Shown: positions 34,560 to 45,629 of the stretch, one piece after another
Layout: the number at the start of each line of letters is the position of its first letter
How positions within the stretch are numbered: the stretch's first letter is position 1
Source: Piscicola geometra
Lineage: Eukaryota; Annelida; Clitellata; Hirudinida; Piscicolidae
Length of the DNA: 64,000 bases
Direction of reading: 5' to 3'
NCBI GenBank assembly: GCA_943735955.1
Contig: OX030958.1
Coordinates: 2,921,531-2,985,530, forward strand
Translations under genes and position numbers: made by a program
Notes under the pieces: model-generated
Seen by the model: only the letters and a program-made list of their open reading frames with translations
The model's database searches: none
Told to the model about the DNA's origin: nothing

Positions 34560-35249
34560 AAATATATATAAAAACAAAAAAGTTTCAAAAAGTTTGAAAA
34601 AATGTATTTTTCTAGTGAATAAAAGGTTTAACATCTCCCATTTGTGTTTTTTTCAATCGCGGGTGGGGCGGAGGTTATTTTTGACTTAGAAAATTAATTT
34701 TTGTGTCAAACTTCTTGTTAGTTTTTATCATGTCCTAAGTGGACATTTTGAAATGTTGAAATCGATGTTTATGTCCCCCCCCTACTGTAATGCAATAGAC
34801 ATTCAAATAAAAAGAATAAGAAAAGACATATTATTGTTCATAAAACATTTTTTAAAAGTATTTTTTTCCAAATTAAATATAAACATTAAAAAAACTTTTA
34901 TTTTTTTTTGTTCAATTTGTTTAAGCTTACAAAATTGAAATAAATCAATTATCAATAAAATAGTCAATAATCAGGATCTTTCTCGTTAATCTGGTATACT
35001 TTACGGGTAATGGAAGTCACGCATGCACGTACTTAACAGTTTTTGAATGTAAACACATTTTTCTAGAGTTTAAAAAGTGGTCTTAACCGTTTTTGGAAAT
35101 GGAACTTTCTGAAAACATGCTAATGAAGAGAAGTAAGCTAATGAATATAATAACTCAATTTTTTAAAATTTGTATTTAACTTTAATTGTAGATTTCTAAA
35201 ACAATCGAAATGATGAGAAAAATATAGGCTAAAAAGTCAATAGTTTTTG
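34560..35249. other. AT-rich spacer
   Basis: Long A/T runs, no exon-like stretch or paired ends. It ends at the duplication GTTAAAAG (35,250-35,257) of the next hAT. Confidence 0.4.
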
Positions 35250-35572
35250 GTTAAAAGTAGAGCTGTGCTTAAATCTACGTTAACTTTCGATTAACGCGTT
35301 AATCAATTAACGACCGTTAAAATTTTTAACGCATTTGAAAAAAATTGACAAATTAAATTTTTTTAATTCATTTAAACCTATCCATATTGAACTGTTTTTT
35401 GCAGTTTTGGGTTCATTGTCAGCAAGTGAACACAAAAACTTCCCTAATTTACTGTCAACAAACGAATGGGAATAATTGTATTTCATCAGACAACTTCACA
35501 TTTCTTATAGATTTGCAACATGGTGAAAAATATCTAAAATTTTCATAGTGTTACTTGCAATTTGCTAACGGG

Positions 35573-35750
35573 TAGCCGAGTCGGTGACGACTCTCGGCTT
35601 GACCAATAATGAAAAGTTCTAGGTTCAAGTGCAGCCAATGCCCTAGTAACCCAGAGGCGCAAATGAAAATATGCAGCCTAAGTGGCCTCGAAGCTCGTTC
35701 GGGTTATACGCCACTATAATACTACTCGTCATTATTTTTCACTTCACACA
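35573..35750 (+). mobile_element. tRNA-derived SINE, family S3, inside hAT-F
   Basis: GGGTAGCCGAGTCGGTGACG head, B box AGGTTCAAGTG, tail GGGTTATACGCCACTATAA and ATTATT run. A near-identical copy is at 50,640. It differs from S1 and S2 in head and core. Confidence 0.75.
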
Positions 35751-35797
35751 AGAAATATGCACTTCAGAAGAAGGTCCAGCTTATGTAATTCGTTTTA

Positions 35798-35865
35798 CAC
35801 AATCAATCAATCACTAATTATTTGTATAGCGTCCTTTAGGAATTGAACAAAATATCTTTCCTAAT
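35798..35865 (-). mobile_element. CR1-like LINE (ATTG)n tail, antisense, inside hAT-F
   Basis: CAATCAATCAATCACTAATTATTTGTATAGCG is the reverse complement of the LINE tail at 151-588. Only about 65 bp remain. Confidence 0.65.
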
Positions 35866-36109
35866 TGAAGCAGTAAATGATTAAACAGATTATCCAATGG
35901 TTAAGAATTGCCACATCATTAGACCTCCGATTGAAAAATTTAAAATATTTACAAAAAATTAAAGAGTTAAAGAAACTATTTAAAAAAACTTCAGAAACTA
36001 CACAGCCTTTACCAAACAAAAGACTGCAAACATATTTAACTTCAGATTTTGAAGATTACTTTGTGAATCCTTAAACGTTATAGAACAGAATCTGAGGTAT
36101 GCTTTGAGA

Positions 36110-36574
36110 GCTTAGTCTTAGTCTTTAGTCTTTATAGTGTCTTTGTCTCGACACTTCATATATTTTTCTTCTTCATCTCCCCCTTTCTCTTCTTTCCCTT
36201 TGTCTCCAGATCGCTCCCACACTTCTCAGCACCACTTTTTCCATCCTCCGATCCTCCTCCTGGTAACCAAGGACCCCTTCCATCGGGTCCTGTTTTCCAC
36301 GCTCCCTTCTCCAAACCGTCAGCCATTCTTCTCTCCACTCTTCATACAACCAACACTCTAGCAAAACGTGCCTCTCATTCTTTTCCTCCCCTCAAACACA
36401 CTTCCTATCCTCCTTCTCATACTTCCAGCGCACAATTTCATTATTCCTTACCGTCAAGCTATCCCCCTACACATCATCCAAACTTTCGCTCCATCTGAAC
36501 CATCTACATATTTTTCCAACTTTCTGCTTTCTGACTTCTCCTCACGGTATCTTTTCAGTCTTTCACTTTCCTGT
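36110..36574 (-). mobile_element. LINE 3' end, 5'-truncated, inside hAT-F
   Basis: Nearly the same as 59,265-59,705. On the - strand it encodes the end of the LINE protein (CLYEEWREEWLTVWRRERG near 36,360-36,300). The 3' terminus is GACACTATAAAGACTAAAGA, with an imperfect AAGACT tail, matching the 59-kb copy. The 5' break at 36,574 joins hAT coding sequence. Confidence 0.8.
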
Positions 36575-37021
36575 AGCTGTCCTATTGTTTGGTGGCAACA
36601 GCACGACGAAGCATATCCGGCTCTTTCGAAACTGGCAAGAAAGCACTTGTCATCTTCTGCAAGTACAGTTCCATGTGAAGGTCTATTCAGCTTGTCATGA
36701 AAAATAGTAAGCGAGAAAAGATTCTCTATAGATCCAAATAATGTTGAAAACTTGTTTGCTTGAGTAACTGGCTCAAAAATGATGTGTGAAAATTGAATTT
36801 TTAATCATTCATAGATTTATTATTTTTTTAATGTGCATTACTTTTATTTAAAAAGTTCCAAGAAAATTATATTTTTAAAAATAAAAATAAAACTATAATA
36901 TACTAATGTCAAATATGCTAAAAACATTGCGTTAAAATACGATTAACGCACGATTAAATTTTTAAATCGAACGATTAACAGTGATTAAAATGTTTAATCG
37001 TGGAACAGCTCTAGTTAAAAG

Positions 37022-37311
37022 ACATTTTGATAAGCTAAATAAAAATAATAAATTTGAAAAATACATTTTAAAGTGCCTACCAAAGATTCTGTCACGGCCT
37101 TAAGTCGACCAGTTAAATTCATTAGCCGAAAGCTGTGGAAAAAGAATCCTACATACATCTTATCTGCGCTGCCTCGATGAGGATGATAATGAATATTACA
37201 CTTAGTTTCAAATTAGCGTTTTCATATTTCTCCGTAAAACACGGACACCGATTTAATTCATTTACTGAAACTCAACAACTTCGGGAAAAAGTTTAGATAG
37301 CTTTATTCCAT
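37022..37311. other. Spacer, 3' flank of PI-D
   Basis: No exon-like stretch; a possible AATAAA on the - strand lies just after the PI-D stop at about 37,302. Confidence 0.4.
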
Positions 37312-38402
37312 TCAACCATAGACTGGCGGTTTCACAACGATGTCACTGTCATCGACGAAAACTCGAATTCTTTGAATATCCAAGTCCTCCAGCACAGGGG
37401 CATCTTGTGGCAGAATCACCACCTAGAAACGAATTGATCAAGTTACTTTTAATTTCAATTTTTATCTAATCAACCAATAAAATCTGATATTTCTCGAACA
37501 CTTCGTCTCAGCATTTGAAAAGCCTATTAAGGTAATATTATTAGTAATAATTGTTAATAATTATTGGTAATAAATATTGGTAATAATTGGTAATAATTAT
37601 TGCCACCATAATATTGGTCATTCTTATTGTTGTTATTATTATGTTTTGTATATATATTTAAAGTTTGTTTAATAACTCATTTTCCATTAATATCTAACGT
37701 CGGCTTCCGGGTTCTCTTTCAGAATGTATTCCTTGGCTTCAGCGCTGGTCTGCAGGCGTTTTAAAGCAGCTCTCAAATGCAGTCATTTCTTAATAAAAAA
37801 GAAATACAACAACGTTTTTAGTATTGTTTTTGAAATTTTGTCAAAATTAAGGTTTTGTTTAATTACAAACTTAAAATGTCTCAAACCATTCCAACTATTT
37901 CCGAAAAAGCGGCTGGTGGTTCCTTTTTGGGTGAACAGACGTAATATAAAATATTTATCAAAATTTTCATTTTTGCCATTTATAATAAAATAATTAAAAC
38001 TTTAAGTTTTCGAAAAGTTTTATCCGATACCTTTATAAATACATATCTGAAACTAAATTCACTGACTCTTTGAATTTTTAATTAGTTTATAAAAATTTGA
38101 TGAAAGAAGGTTTAAAATATGTTTTTCATTGAAATTCTCACTTCATGAACATCAGGGCAGTGAGAATCCTGGCCATAAATTGGACTGCAACTTTCTGATA
38201 TTGCCACTCTGAACGTGAACAAAGTTCATAATGTTGTCTTTGAAAACAAGAAGTCTTCTTAAACTATAATAACAGTTTATTTTCTCTTGAAAATATAAAT
38301 TTCTACGTTTTAAAAACCATTATGTTCTAATCAAATCATTATTATTGTACAATTAACTCACAAAAAAACAATGAACAGCGCCGTGATGAAAAGGACTTTC
38401 AT
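37312..38402 (-). CDS. Secreted potato inhibitor I family protein PI-D, predicted P1 Glu, extra cysteines
   Basis: Exons on the - strand: 38,362-38,402; 38,142-38,208; 37,887-37,922; 37,699-37,749; 37,312-37,422; phases 2,0,0,0; 101 residues. Leader MKVLFITALFIVF. Exon 2 is longer than in its paralogues (22 whole codons against 12-16) and adds SESCSPIYGQDSHCPDVHE with two cysteines nine residues apart. Exon 3 EPPAAFSEIVGM, exon 4 helix TSAEAKEYILKENPEAD, exon 5 VVILPQDAPVLEDLDIQRIR, VFVDDSD and C-terminal VYG. Alignment puts Glu at P1 (L-E|D-L). The helix and the PEAD...V strand are very close to plant CI-2. The two cysteines may form a small N-terminal disulphide loop, which CI-2 and eglin lack. 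Confidence 0.9.
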
Positions 38403-38474
38403 GCTGGAAATAATTATTTTATTACTTTAAACCTAGATTCAAGCTTCATAATTTAAAGCGTGTTTTCTATTTGT

Positions 38475-38480
38475 TTTATA
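38475..38480 (-). promoter_or_regulatory. TATA box of PI-D
   Basis: TATAAA (CCCTATAAAACA) on the - strand, 73 bp upstream of the PI-D ATG, preceded by CTTTAGTTC, similar to the PI-C upstream word. Confidence 0.65.
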
Positions 38481-38890
38481 GGGAACTAAAGCTTCAAAGT
38501 CCAAAAAAATATTAAAGTTTATTCAGATTTGCATTGAAATAAATAAAATGTAAAAAATATGTTTAAATAATCACTCTCAATAAAGTTAATTTGCAGCCCT
38601 AGAACGAAATTATGATAAATTGAATTATTAGAATTAAAATATTCAAAACTCGCTCCCCTGACACGCTTGTAGACACTCTCCGTGTGTCAGCACAAAGACT
38701 TTGGACCAGAAGGAATCCTGCACCTGGAGAAGAAGCTAAATGTCTTATTTTTTAGCGATTAATGTTATACGATGTATTAGATGGGAATGAAATGTTTCAC
38801 CCAGGAAATTTCATAAATGGATTCAAACAGAAATTCAAAACTAAAATCAACTAATAAAATTGATTATCAATTCAAGAATATTCATCATCT
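38481..38890. other. Spacer
   Basis: AT-rich except for a GC-richer stretch at 38,650-38,740 with no clear reading frame. Nothing recognised. Confidence 0.35.
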
Positions 38891-38894
38891 CCTG

Positions 38895-40560
38895 GTTTTT
38901 GTTAAACAGACCAACTTTTCCTCTCCCGAGGGTAGGGCCTGTCTGAAAAATCTCAATCACTCTCTCCACTCCTTTCTGTCATGGGCATCAGTGTTGCATG
39001 CCCCCAGGTATTTGAAGTCTTTCTGCACTTTCTCTTCCCACGTCTTCTTTGGCCCACTTGGTCATTTCGTTCCAGAAACCTTCTTTCTTCTAATCTTGTT
39101 GATCCATCCACCATCACGTTCCACATGCCCAAACCACCTCATTCTTCTCGCTTGCAGTACAGCACCAATATCCTGGATTCCCATCATTTTTTGGAGCTCA
39201 TCTGAACTGATGAGATTTGTTGATTTGATGTTGCACATCCAACATGTCATGGCCCGGTCATTGCGTTGAAGGTGGTTGATTGTTTCTGTGGTGACAGCCC
39301 AAGTCTCAGAGGCGTGTAACACATGAGGTGTACACACAACTTCTGGTTGGAAGTGGAAGATTTCTGTTTGTCAGTAGAGAAAGAAGTTGGCGAAATTTTC
39401 CCCACGCACACTTGTATCGGGTTATGGCAGCATCCTCACAGCCTCCACCTGCAGACAGCATGTCACCTAAGTAGCAGAATTCAGAAACGACTTCAAGTTT
39501 GTCTTCATCGACAAGAACTTCCACAATTGGTCTTCCGTCTATCGGTCGAGCTGTGCCTTGACAGCGGGCACACTTGTAATTTGGGTCTGAGCGGAAAGAG
39601 CCTTTAATGTCTGAGCATCTCTTGTGCACCTAGAATGAACAACCGCTTCATAGAATGGAGTTTTTGCCCGTTCCTTTAAGGCAGACTGCACATGGGTACT
39701 TTACCGATTTTTTGGTCAGCTCTAGATTCGCACCTAATACTAGAACTTTCGTTTTCCCCATATTAACTTTTAAGCCCTTTTTCTCCATTCCATTCTTCCA
39801 TATCTTGACCTTAACAAGCAGCTCGTTCAGTGATTCAGCTATTGCTACAAAATCATCTGCGTACAACAGCTCCCATGGACAACCAGTGCGAAACTCAATG
39901 AATAACGCTTCTAGCACGATGATGAATAATAGAGGGCTTAGGACTGAACCTTGATGGACCCCGACGCCCCCTTCGAACTCGTCACTGAAAGCTTCACCAA
40001 CCTTTACCTTGCTTTTCACCTCCGAATACATAGACTGCACCACTCTCACCAGCCACTCCTCGATACCGAGTTTACGTAATGCCCACCATATCACCTTCCT
40101 TGGGACACGGTCAAACGCCTTCTCAAGGTCGACGAAAGCTAAATAGAGTGGTTTGTTGGCAGCCCGGTACTTTTCCTGGATCTGACAGATGATGCAGATG
40201 GCATCTGTTGTTCCACGCCCTGGCATAAAGCCAAACTGCATCTCGTCAATCTTCGCACGGGTCCTGATCAGGCCTTCTATCACGCGCTCCAGTACTTTGA
40301 GTACTTGCTCTATCAGCTTCAAGCCCCTGTAGTTGTTCCTGTCGAGAGCATCTCCTTTCCCCTTGTAGAGGTTCACAATAAAACTCTTTTTCCATTCAGT
40401 GGGGATCTTCCCTTTTGAGATGATGCACTCAGCAAGATCAGGTACTAGGATGGCACCCTGTAGACCAGCAGACTTGAGCATCTTAGCAGCAATGCCGGAC
40501 GAGCCAGCTGCCTTGCCATTACTCATCTTTGCAATATTCAAAATCAAAACTCTAACATCT
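38895..40560 (-). mobile_element. LINE with reverse transcriptase and embedded Cys-rich finger
   Basis: On the - strand, 40,547-39,648 is open for 299 codons of reverse transcriptase: NGKAAGSSGIAAKML, NNYRGLKLIEQVLKVLERV, FMPGRGTTDAI, LAFVDLEKAFDRVPR, GVHQGSVLSPLL, LLYADDFVAI. It runs on into a Cys-rich segment (CAVCLKGTGKNSI, then in the next frame HKRCSDIKGSF and YKCARCQG) that looks like a PHD-type zinc finger, followed by PIDGRPIVEV, CYLGDML, ASETWAVT and RRMRWFGHVERDGGW. This is a LINE protein with a PHD-like finger between polymerase and C-terminus. A frameshift near 39,640 and 5' truncation inactivate it. Confidence 0.88.
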
Positions 40561-41058
40561 CATGGCTGCCCGTCCATTCACAGCATTACAACTCTCTAAA
40601 GGAAAAGAGCAGAAATAAAAATTAATGAAACCATTATGAAAACTTTTATCAAGAAATAGTTCTAAATATTGAAGACTCCTAAGTTTTACTAATTAAAAAA
40701 TGCTTAGTAATACTGCTTGTAAACTATAAAAAAATAGTTATAGTAGTTTTAGTTTCAAAAAGAAATAGACAATAAAAAATAACTTGACTAAGATATAAAA
40801 ATATAATTTAAAAGATATGAAATTGAAACTATTGAATACTTTTTTTAAACACCAAAAGACTTTTATAGTTTTAATTAACTTTCAAACGAATTTTCCATTT
40901 ATTTATTTGTCTAGTTAAATCGTATAGAGTCAAAAAATAAACAAAATTACATTTTTATCATTTTATTAACTAAATAACTAATATTCTAGAAAAGTTGCAA
41001 TAAGTAAGCCAAAGGAATCGATTTGAGTTGTCTTTGTTTGATTCCTTTCAAGCTTCGT
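40561..41058. other. AT-rich spacer, 3' flank of PI-E
   Basis: Nothing recognised apart from AATAAA-like words on the - strand shortly after the PI-E stop. Confidence 0.4.
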
Positions 41059-41998
41059 TCAACCATAGTGTGGCTCTTCCACAACAACGCCATGCTCGTC
41101 GACAAAGACGCGCACTCTCTTTTCACGGTAATCCATTGTCACTGGAGATCCTTGAGGAAGAATATGAACCTGGGAACGAATTTATCAAGTGAACTAGTAT
41201 TTTTATTAGAAATAAAATTGAACTGTTACATTACGTTTTTTCTAAATTTAAGAGTATGATGTTTTTAAATTTATTTGTTAAAAACATATCAATGAATTGA
41301 CTTGTTTATATAAGGATAAAAAAATTGACTATTCTAATTTAATGAACTCTCTATTATTGTCTCACTTCTGCATCAGCATCATGCTCTTTAATAAACTTTT
41401 CAGCTTCTTCGCTCGTCTGTTGTCGTTTTAATATTTTTTTTTAAAGCTTTTTAGTTTCTAAATTGTTATATTATATTATGTGTTAATTATTTGAAAAAGA
41501 AATAAATGTCAACCGAAACATCGAGCCCTTATTTCGCACCAACCATTCCAACTGTATCTTCAAAATCTTCCTGTAGTTTGGTTGTTGAGGATTTATTATA
41601 TTTTTCTAGAAAACTCCGATTATGTTCTAGTACGATATAAATTTTAAATTATAAGTTTAATTATTTAAATTAGTTTTTTGGGATTTATATAAAAATATTT
41701 CATTTCAAATTAAGGTTTATAAATCGTTCTTTTTTATAAATTTCATTTATATTCAATGAAATACTTACATGATGTGATGCATTGCATCTTTCCAATATTG
41801 CTACTCTGAGGAATAAAGAGGGTAACTTGTGCTGGTATAGTTTTTGATTCATGAATAATAGACCTAAAAATAAAAAAGTTCTAATTTGCTTTGATAGGTC
41901 TATACATTTTTATTTTTGAATCATTGACGAATACTCTTATTAAAAACGACAACTCACGAAAAGATAAGGAGCAGTGCCGTAAAAACCAAAGTTCTCAT
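41059..41998 (-). CDS. Secreted potato inhibitor I family protein PI-E, predicted P1 Met
   Basis: Exons on the - strand: 41,958-41,998; 41,769-41,805; 41,544-41,570; 41,366-41,416; 41,059-41,169; phases 2,0,0,0; 88 residues. Leader MRTLVFTALLLIF and VAILERCNA, likely mature from SHH. Then EDFEDTVGM, TSEEAEKFIKEHDADAE, and VHILPQGSPVTMDYREKR, VRVFVDEHG, PHYG. The loop VTMDYREKRVRVF is the closest in the array to CI-2 (VTMEYRIDRVRLF), with Met at P1 and the Arg pair that anchors the loop. PI-C is its closest sibling: exon 4 and the leader differ by a few residues only. It is the shortest locus (940 bp) and apparently intact. Confidence 0.92.
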
Positions 41999-42063
41999 TT
42001 CCTTGGAAATAGTTTTTAAACGATTTATATGAAAAAGTTTCAAATTTAATCTTTCAATCCACT

Positions 42064-42069
42064 TTTATA
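42064..42069 (-). promoter_or_regulatory. TATA box of PI-E with shared upstream word
   Basis: TATAAA (CGTATAAAAGTGG) on the - strand, 66 bp upstream of the ATG, preceded by CATCTTTTGAGCTT, the same arrangement as at PI-C. Confidence 0.7.
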
Positions 42070-42119
42070 CGAAGCTCAAAAGATGATGTTATTTTGGAGT
42101 TTAATTCGAAGGTTAAAGT

Positions 42120-43010
42120 TTACTTTTCAATTGCATCAGAGTACAGTTAAACAATAGCGAAAATCGTTAAGCGTTAACCTATTAGAAACACGTTAATTTC
42201 ATTAACCGTTATTTAGTTAACTTTTTATTATTTTAGGAGAAAATATAATCAACTTGAGAACATTAATGACATTCTAATTTACTGTTCTAAAAATAATTAG
42301 AATAAAATATGGTTTATAGGTGGCTCAATGGCCTTTTATTGACACTAAAAAAACACTACACTTTCATTTAAGGTTTTGTCTAAGAAACATGTGCTTTTTA
42401 TTGGATGAATATGGGAAAATAGTCCCAAACAACCTGTGTAGTTTTATGACAGTAAACTAGAATTTCATTCGGCACACGCAAAATTTACTAATTCAGGTCA
42501 ATGTTAAAATAAACAGCCTTAGATGAGACCATGGTTTCTAAGGTTTAGTTGAAGTCATGGCGAACAACTATTTATGTCGGTCAATGCAATTTTTTCATTT
42601 GACAATGTTTATTGTTTTAAAAATCACCATTTCACAGTTTTATCGATTAATTTTAACATACAAATGTTTATTTAAAATTTAATTTGTTTAATATAATGAC
42701 AAACACACAAATATTTTAAAATAATAAACAGTATTTTTTAATTTATAATTCTCATGAATGTCTCATAAACGACTTTAGCAATGGTTTCAGAAACAAAAAC
42801 AGTAAGTGTAAAATAAGTAGTTTTTCAAGCTGAAAAGAATCTATTTTCTTTAATACTGATTACGAAATTATTAATAAAAGTATACTTCAACGGAAGTACA
42901 TTAGTTCGTTAGTATATTTCGAAATTAATTTAAAAGTTGAATTTTTAACGGAAAAATTAACTTCGTTAACAACGGTTCAGAACCCAGATTCGCATCATAG
43001 TTATTACATT
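42120..43010. mobile_element. Possible decayed hAT with AACGTTAAC-rich ends
   Basis: GTTAAGCGTTAACC and ATTAACCGTTATTTAG near 42,155-42,220 face AACGGAAAAATTAACTTCG and GTTAACAACGG near 42,947-42,977. This subterminal style is that of hAT-F at 35.3 and 49.0 kb. No ends or duplication could be fixed, and no transposase is seen. Confidence 0.3.
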
Positions 43011-43621
43011 AATAAAAATTGAAAAATAGAAGCAATGATCATAAATGATAATCATCAGAAACCTTTGACTCGAGAGTGAGGAAACCTTAAAAAGAATTTT
43101 TCACAGTATATTCAAATATCTGAATGGATGCTTTATACTTATGTTTACAAACTCTTTTTTTTTCAACGTGCCTAAATAAAAAGAGTATAAAAATAATTAA
43201 TTAAAACAATAAGAAATTTTTGTAATATAAAAAATTAATTAGGTTTTCGATTACTATATAATTTTTTTTCCAACTAGCTCTAAATCATAACAAACAAAAC
43301 CTTTTGAAAAATTTAAAAATTTTAAACTTTGTACTTAATCATAAAGATGTCAAAAGTATTTTTCTTTAAAACATAATAAACCATTACTTGAACTAGATTT
43401 GCACTATAATGGCGTTGAATTTAAAAAGAATTATATTTAAAATGGAAAAATTTTTTAATTAATTAATGATAAAAAAGATTTTCTAAAATCTCATTTTTGA
43501 TATGTCTTTAACTTTTATTATAGAAAACAAATTTGAATAAAGCATCTTGAAACATTTTTACTTATTTCACATTAGTTATCATATTTAAGATAAACTTTGG
43601 ATTAAACTTTTTTTTGTCTAT
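43011..43621. other. AT-rich spacer
   Basis: Nothing recognised. Confidence 0.35.
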
Positions 43622-43842
43622 ATCGTTCACAGCCTGGCAGACGCAGGCTATGTTACAATGGTTCTCATGCGCCAGAGACTTCACTCCAAGCGACGTACAC
43701 ATCTCTCAATGCATACGTTGCTAACACCGCATCATATACACTAGGTATATGATAGTTCACGGTTGCTTGTCAGGGATTCGAACAGGCAACCTTTGAGTTG
43801 CAAGTCCAACGTCTACCATCTAAGCCATCCCTGCTCCCCTTG
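43622..43842 (-). mobile_element. tRNA-derived SINE, family S1, antisense
   Basis: Reverse complement of the SINE at 32,964: the head GGGGAGCAGGGATGGCTTAG lies at the right edge, with core CATATACCTAGTGTATATGA and the tail CATAGCCTGCGTCTGCC at the left. Confidence 0.8.
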
Positions 43843-44159
43843 TAGTTTTATCCTTAAATGTAAATTTTCACAAGCTGTATGTTTCTCCTTTGAATGATTA
43901 CCGTAAAATATCAATATATTCGCACACTTATAAATAAATAAAAATTCTAAATTATGAAAATATAAAAGTTTTCTCTCTATTCATAGTCAAATTTAAAAAA
44001 TCATAATATTGTTCAAATTCAGTTATATGTATTATTATTGTCACCATATTTACCACCAAAAACATTTTTGTTTTCATATTTTATCTCTAAACTAAGGACT
44101 CAAAAAGCAATTATTGTTGCAAAAAACGAAAGTGTCTGAATGTTTCGAGTGTCCAAAAT

Positions 44160-45130
44160 CTGATATTTTACGGTAGTTTTTCCACTACTTTTTCTCATTC
44201 TATCTAGAAGGTAGTAATTCATTATGCTTCTCTTGGCAAGTTGAGTTTTCTGATTAGACCATTTTATTCATCCTGGTTAAAACTTTGAAGAATTTATGAC
44301 ATTCTTTCATAGCCACCATCACCTTCATTAGTATCAGTTAAAACATCAAAAAAAGCTCTTATTTAATTATTTCTTGTAGTGGGTGAAAAGTTGCTATTGG
44401 CACTTTTTCTGAATGAGGAACCAGGCGTCTAGCATAAAATTAATCGGGATAGGTCCACTTACTATGGTTATTTTGTTTGATTTCAATAATGTTGACAAGG
44501 AAAACAAACAACTTAAAAAATGGATTTTAGTTTTTCTCGAAAAAATTTTTTAATAGTCTATATTACTCACAGCCTGACAGAATGCAGGCCATGTTACACA
44601 TGTTCCATGGTTCTTATGCGCCAAAACGCCACTCCAACGACGTACATTTTTTTCAACGCATACGTCGCTAACACCGCATCATATACACTAGATATATACA
44701 CATCATATACACTAGGTATATATGATAGTTCACGGTTGCTTGTCAGAGATTCGAACTAGCGACCTTTAAGTCGCAAGTCTGACGTCTACCATCTAAGCCA
44801 TCCCCGCTCCCCTGGTATACCATATTTCAAAATATTTCTTTTTTCCAGTGGTTCACTGTTGTAAATGTTTTTCACACATTTTACAAATCCAATGTGGTGC
44901 CCAGGTTTCATCTTTATCACAGGGTTTAACACCAAAGTTACCAAAATAAGCTTTCTTTAAAAAATCATTAGCTGTTTATCTGTTTTTTTTCAGTGTATTC
45001 TCACAAATATAGAAAAACATGCCAAGAATATTTAAAAAACCTTTTCTACTTGAACTCATTTTGCTTACTATTTACAAATAAAAATATAAAAACTTTGAAA
45101 ACTATATTTCAATTTTATTACAAGAAATAT
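44160..45130 (-). mobile_element. Decayed unclassified transposon ORF, copy 1
   Basis: Interrupted by an S1 SINE at 44,556-44,815. On the - strand, fragments in several frames spell a pattern (LNQDELN..IRKLNLPREA..LLASRL-like) that I know as the start of an unnamed transposon-associated protein frequent in arthropod and other invertebrate genomes. The same sequence recurs at 53.53-54.53 kb. Recognition comes from memory of a recurring ORF, not from a characterised family. Confidence 0.4.
44556..44815 (-). mobile_element. tRNA-derived SINE, family S1, antisense, with small internal duplication
   Basis: Same family as 32,964 and 43,622. The core word CATATACACTAGATATATAC is duplicated (44,678-44,723) relative to the other copies. 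The head GGGGAGCGGGGATGGCTTAG is at the right edge and is intact in both boxes. Confidence 0.8.
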
Positions 45131-45629
45131 AAAGATTTCTAATGCGCAGAGCTATTAAATATTTGAAAATATCGAGTAAAAGCAGCAGATTAAAATGCAA
45201 ATTATCTATAAAAAAAAGTAAAGCTGATGGGAGAGAGCTGATTTTATATTCGAATTCAGCATCTCAAATACAGATAAATCAGTTTTTAAGTTCTAGACAC
45301 CTGAAAAACTTTTTTTGTTAGTCTGTTTAATGCTTGTAAGCTGAAACATTTTAGTTTTAATAAGAAATACACATTAGAAAAATAATTAACTAAGATACAA
45401 TGAGATAAGTTAGTAGATGTAAAATTGAACTATAAAAACGCTAAATTAAATCAGAAATCGTTTTTGTTGATTAAAAACCAAATACTTTTATGCTTTATTA
45501 ACTTATTAATGTTTTAAGCAATAATTTTTTGTCGAAATTATTGTTTCGTCTACATAAAACTTCAAAGTAAGAAAAGTGTTTCCATTTATTTCTTTGTTTC
45601 CTTAAATCGTTTGGAGTTTATTAGAGAAA
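45131..45629. other. AT-rich spacer, 3' flank of PI-F
   Basis: Nothing recognised apart from the end of the transposon relic at the left. Confidence 0.4.

Larger units (their letters stand above)
35258..37013 (+). mobile_element. hAT-F element with TSD GTTAAAAG, hosting SINE and LINE insertions
   Basis: Ends TAGAGCTGTGCTTAAATC and GGAACAGCTCTA, flanked by GTTAAAAG at 35,250-35,257 and 37,014-37,021. Subterminal GATTAACG words repeat at both ends. Transposase remnants: SLDLRLKNLKYL (35,877-36,074) and the hATC motif IVWWQQHDEAYPALSKLA followed by SSASTVPCEGLFS at 36,575-36,700. Inside lie an S3 SINE (35,573), a CR1 tail (35,800) and a 5'-truncated LINE (about 36,110-36,574) that splits the transposase. 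Confidence 0.92.

Noticed and set aside
36137..36700. + strand open frames rich in Ser/Pro/Phe at 36.1 and the parallel at 59.28 kb
   Set aside because: The - strand encodes the LINE C-terminal tail in both copies; the + frames are antisense. The end of the frame at 36,575-36,700 is genuine hAT dimerisation sequence on the + strand.
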